DNA from: an uncultured Pyrinomonas sp.
Lineage (GTDB): Bacteria > Acidobacteriota > Blastocatellia > Pyrinomonadales > Pyrinomonadaceae
Assembly: GCA_937135995.1 (NCBI GenBank)
Contig: CAKZOF010000025.1
Location: 1 to 6,738 of the forward strand
Direction: 5' to 3'
DNA length: 6,738 nucleotides
The notes below the pieces were generated by a model. The model searched no databases. It was not told the origin of the DNA and worked only from the letters and a program-made list of their open reading frames with translations. Positions 5,973-6,738 of this stretch are shown here, piece after piece (the stretch's first letter is position 1; every line of letters begins with the position of its first letter). The translations under genes were made by a program, and so were the position numbers.

Positions 5973-6189
5973 CGTGCGCGCTGCGCTGGAACCGGAAGCA
6001 TCCGAATCTTCCTGGCGAGCAATCGGACGATCCGTTGAGACCGGCGGCGAACGGTTGCTCGCCGCGTCTTGTGACTCGAGCGCTCGGCGTCTTCGGGGCC
6101 GCGATCTACTCTGTCGATGAGAGACCGATCTTGGCCGTGGCGAATGAGTTTGACGAAAGGCTTTTTCGGGAATTAACTTGAGAACGTCG
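5973..6189 (+). other. 217-bp gap without a convincing gene, upstream of the ABC ATPase
   Basis: Two short overlapping frames cross the gap. One runs from GTG at 5974 to TGA at 6120 (48 residues). The other is open to TGA at 6181 and ends with [16 protein letters not shown]. Neither has a recognisable family or ribosome-binding site. TTGACG at 6150-6155 is a five-of-six -35 match, with TTAACT (6173-6178, 17-bp spacer, three of six) as a weak -10; that would start RNA only a few bases before the ATG at 6190. CGAAA/TTTCG at 6154-6168 is a short weak hairpin. Confidence 0.4.
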
Positions 6190-6738
6190 ATGGCTGAACT
6201 CTCCTTGAAGAAAGTCTCGAAGGTTTATGACAACGGCGTGCGCGCCGTCTCCGACGTCGATCTCGACGTGGAGAGCGGTGAATTCATCGTGCTTGTCGGT
6301 CCGTCCGGGTGCGGCAAATCGACGCTGCTGCGCATCGTCGCCGGGCTTGAAACCGTCTCCAAGGGCGAGGTCTGGATCGGCGGCAAATTGGTCAACGACG
6401 TCCCTGCCAAAGACCGCGACATCGCCATGGTCTTTCAAAACTACGCGCTCTATCCACACATGACCGTTTACGAGAACATGGCTTTCGGATTGCGGATGCG
6501 CCGTCTGCCCAAGGCGGAGATCGAACGTCGCGTGCGTCAAGCCGCCGAGACGCTCGGGCTCGTCCCGTTGCTCGACCGCCGGCCCAAAGAGCTCTCTGGC
6601 GGGCAACGGCAACGCGTCGCCGTCGGTCGCGCCATCGTTCGCCAACCGCGGCTCTTTCTCTTCGACGAGCCGCTGAGCAACTTGGACGCCAAACTGCGCG
6701 TCGAGATGCGTGCCGAGCTGCTCAAACTCCACCGGCGG
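6190..6738 (+). CDS. ugpC: Sugar ABC transporter ATP-binding protein, MalK/UgpC (CUT1) family, cut by the window edge
   Basis: Only the first 183 codons are present; family members have about 350-400, so the rest of the nucleotide-binding domain and the regulatory domain lie to the right. The protein hydrolyses ATP at the inner face of the membrane to power a sugar importer. Visible motifs in order: GPSGCGKST (Walker A, 37-45), Q-loop Gln83 in [17 protein letters not shown] (81-97), [15 protein letters not shown] (signature, 135-149), RLFLFDEP (Walker B, Asp159 and Glu160) and SNLDAKLR (D-loop, 163-170). The H-loop is outside. The sequence [10 protein letters not shown] is typical of MalK/UgpC/MsmK ATPases, which often serve several importers, so the substrate cannot be read from it; the symbol is a family label. 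Trehalose, maltose or another oligosaccharide would suit the neighbouring trehalase. The start has the expected [14 protein letters not shown]. No permease or binding protein is visible here. Confidence 0.95.
   Translation, partial: MAELSLKKVSKVYDNGVRAVSDVDLDVESGEFIVLVGPSGCGKSTLLRIVAGLETVSKGEVWIGGKLVNDVPAKDRDIAMVFQNYALYPHMTVYENMAFGLRMRRLPKAEIERRVRQAAETLGLVPLLDRRPKELSGGQRQRVAVGRAIVRQPRLFLFDEPLSNLDAKLRVEMRAELLKLHRR

Noticed and set aside
5974..6120. A 48-codon GTG-started frame just after the sugar kinase
   Set aside because: No ribosome-binding site, no family resemblance and no advantage over the overlapping frame; chance open frames of this length are common in GC-rich DNA.

Overview
The window is GC-rich, gene-dense bacterial DNA with five protein-coding genes, one of them cut by the right edge. 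The gene families suggest a Gram-negative bacterium. The style of the S9 peptidase (arginine/glutamine-rich insert) and of the trehalase (long insert before the catalytic Asp) resembles what I associate with Acidobacteriota, class Blocatellia. That placement is an inference from protein style; there is no marker gene here to prove it.

Layout from left to right: (1) a near-perfect intrinsic-terminator hairpin at 22-53 with a T-run, nested with a consensus -35 box, lies immediately upstream of a TrmL-type tRNA 2'-O-methyltransferase (69-533). (2) A secreted prolyl-oligopeptidase/DPP4-like S9 serine peptidase with an intact Ser-Asp-His triad (642-2951) follows on the same strand. (3) A convergent junction (2952-3088) holds two identical 33-bp direct repeats separated by a unique 32-bp purine-rich segment; the second repeat runs into the end of the next gene. 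(4) An exported GH37 trehalase lies on the minus strand (3089-4804), with a strong GGAGG ribosome-binding site. (5) A 265-bp divergent intergenic region contains three consecutive stem-loops. (6) A PfkB-family, fructokinase-like sugar kinase (5070-5972) is on the plus strand. (7) After 217 bp without a convincing gene comes the N-terminal 183 codons of a MalK/UgpC-type sugar ABC transporter ATPase (6190 to the edge).

The right half reads as a small carbohydrate-use locus: extracytoplasmic trehalose hydrolysis, an ABC importer ATPase and a cytoplasmic sugar kinase. The left half (tRNA modification, secreted peptidase) has no evident functional link to it.

I found no complete new system. The items most worth a second look are the CRISPR-like 33/32/33 repeat unit that forms the trehalase C-terminus, the terminator-promoter overlap in front of trmL, and the hairpin cluster between the divergent sugar genes.
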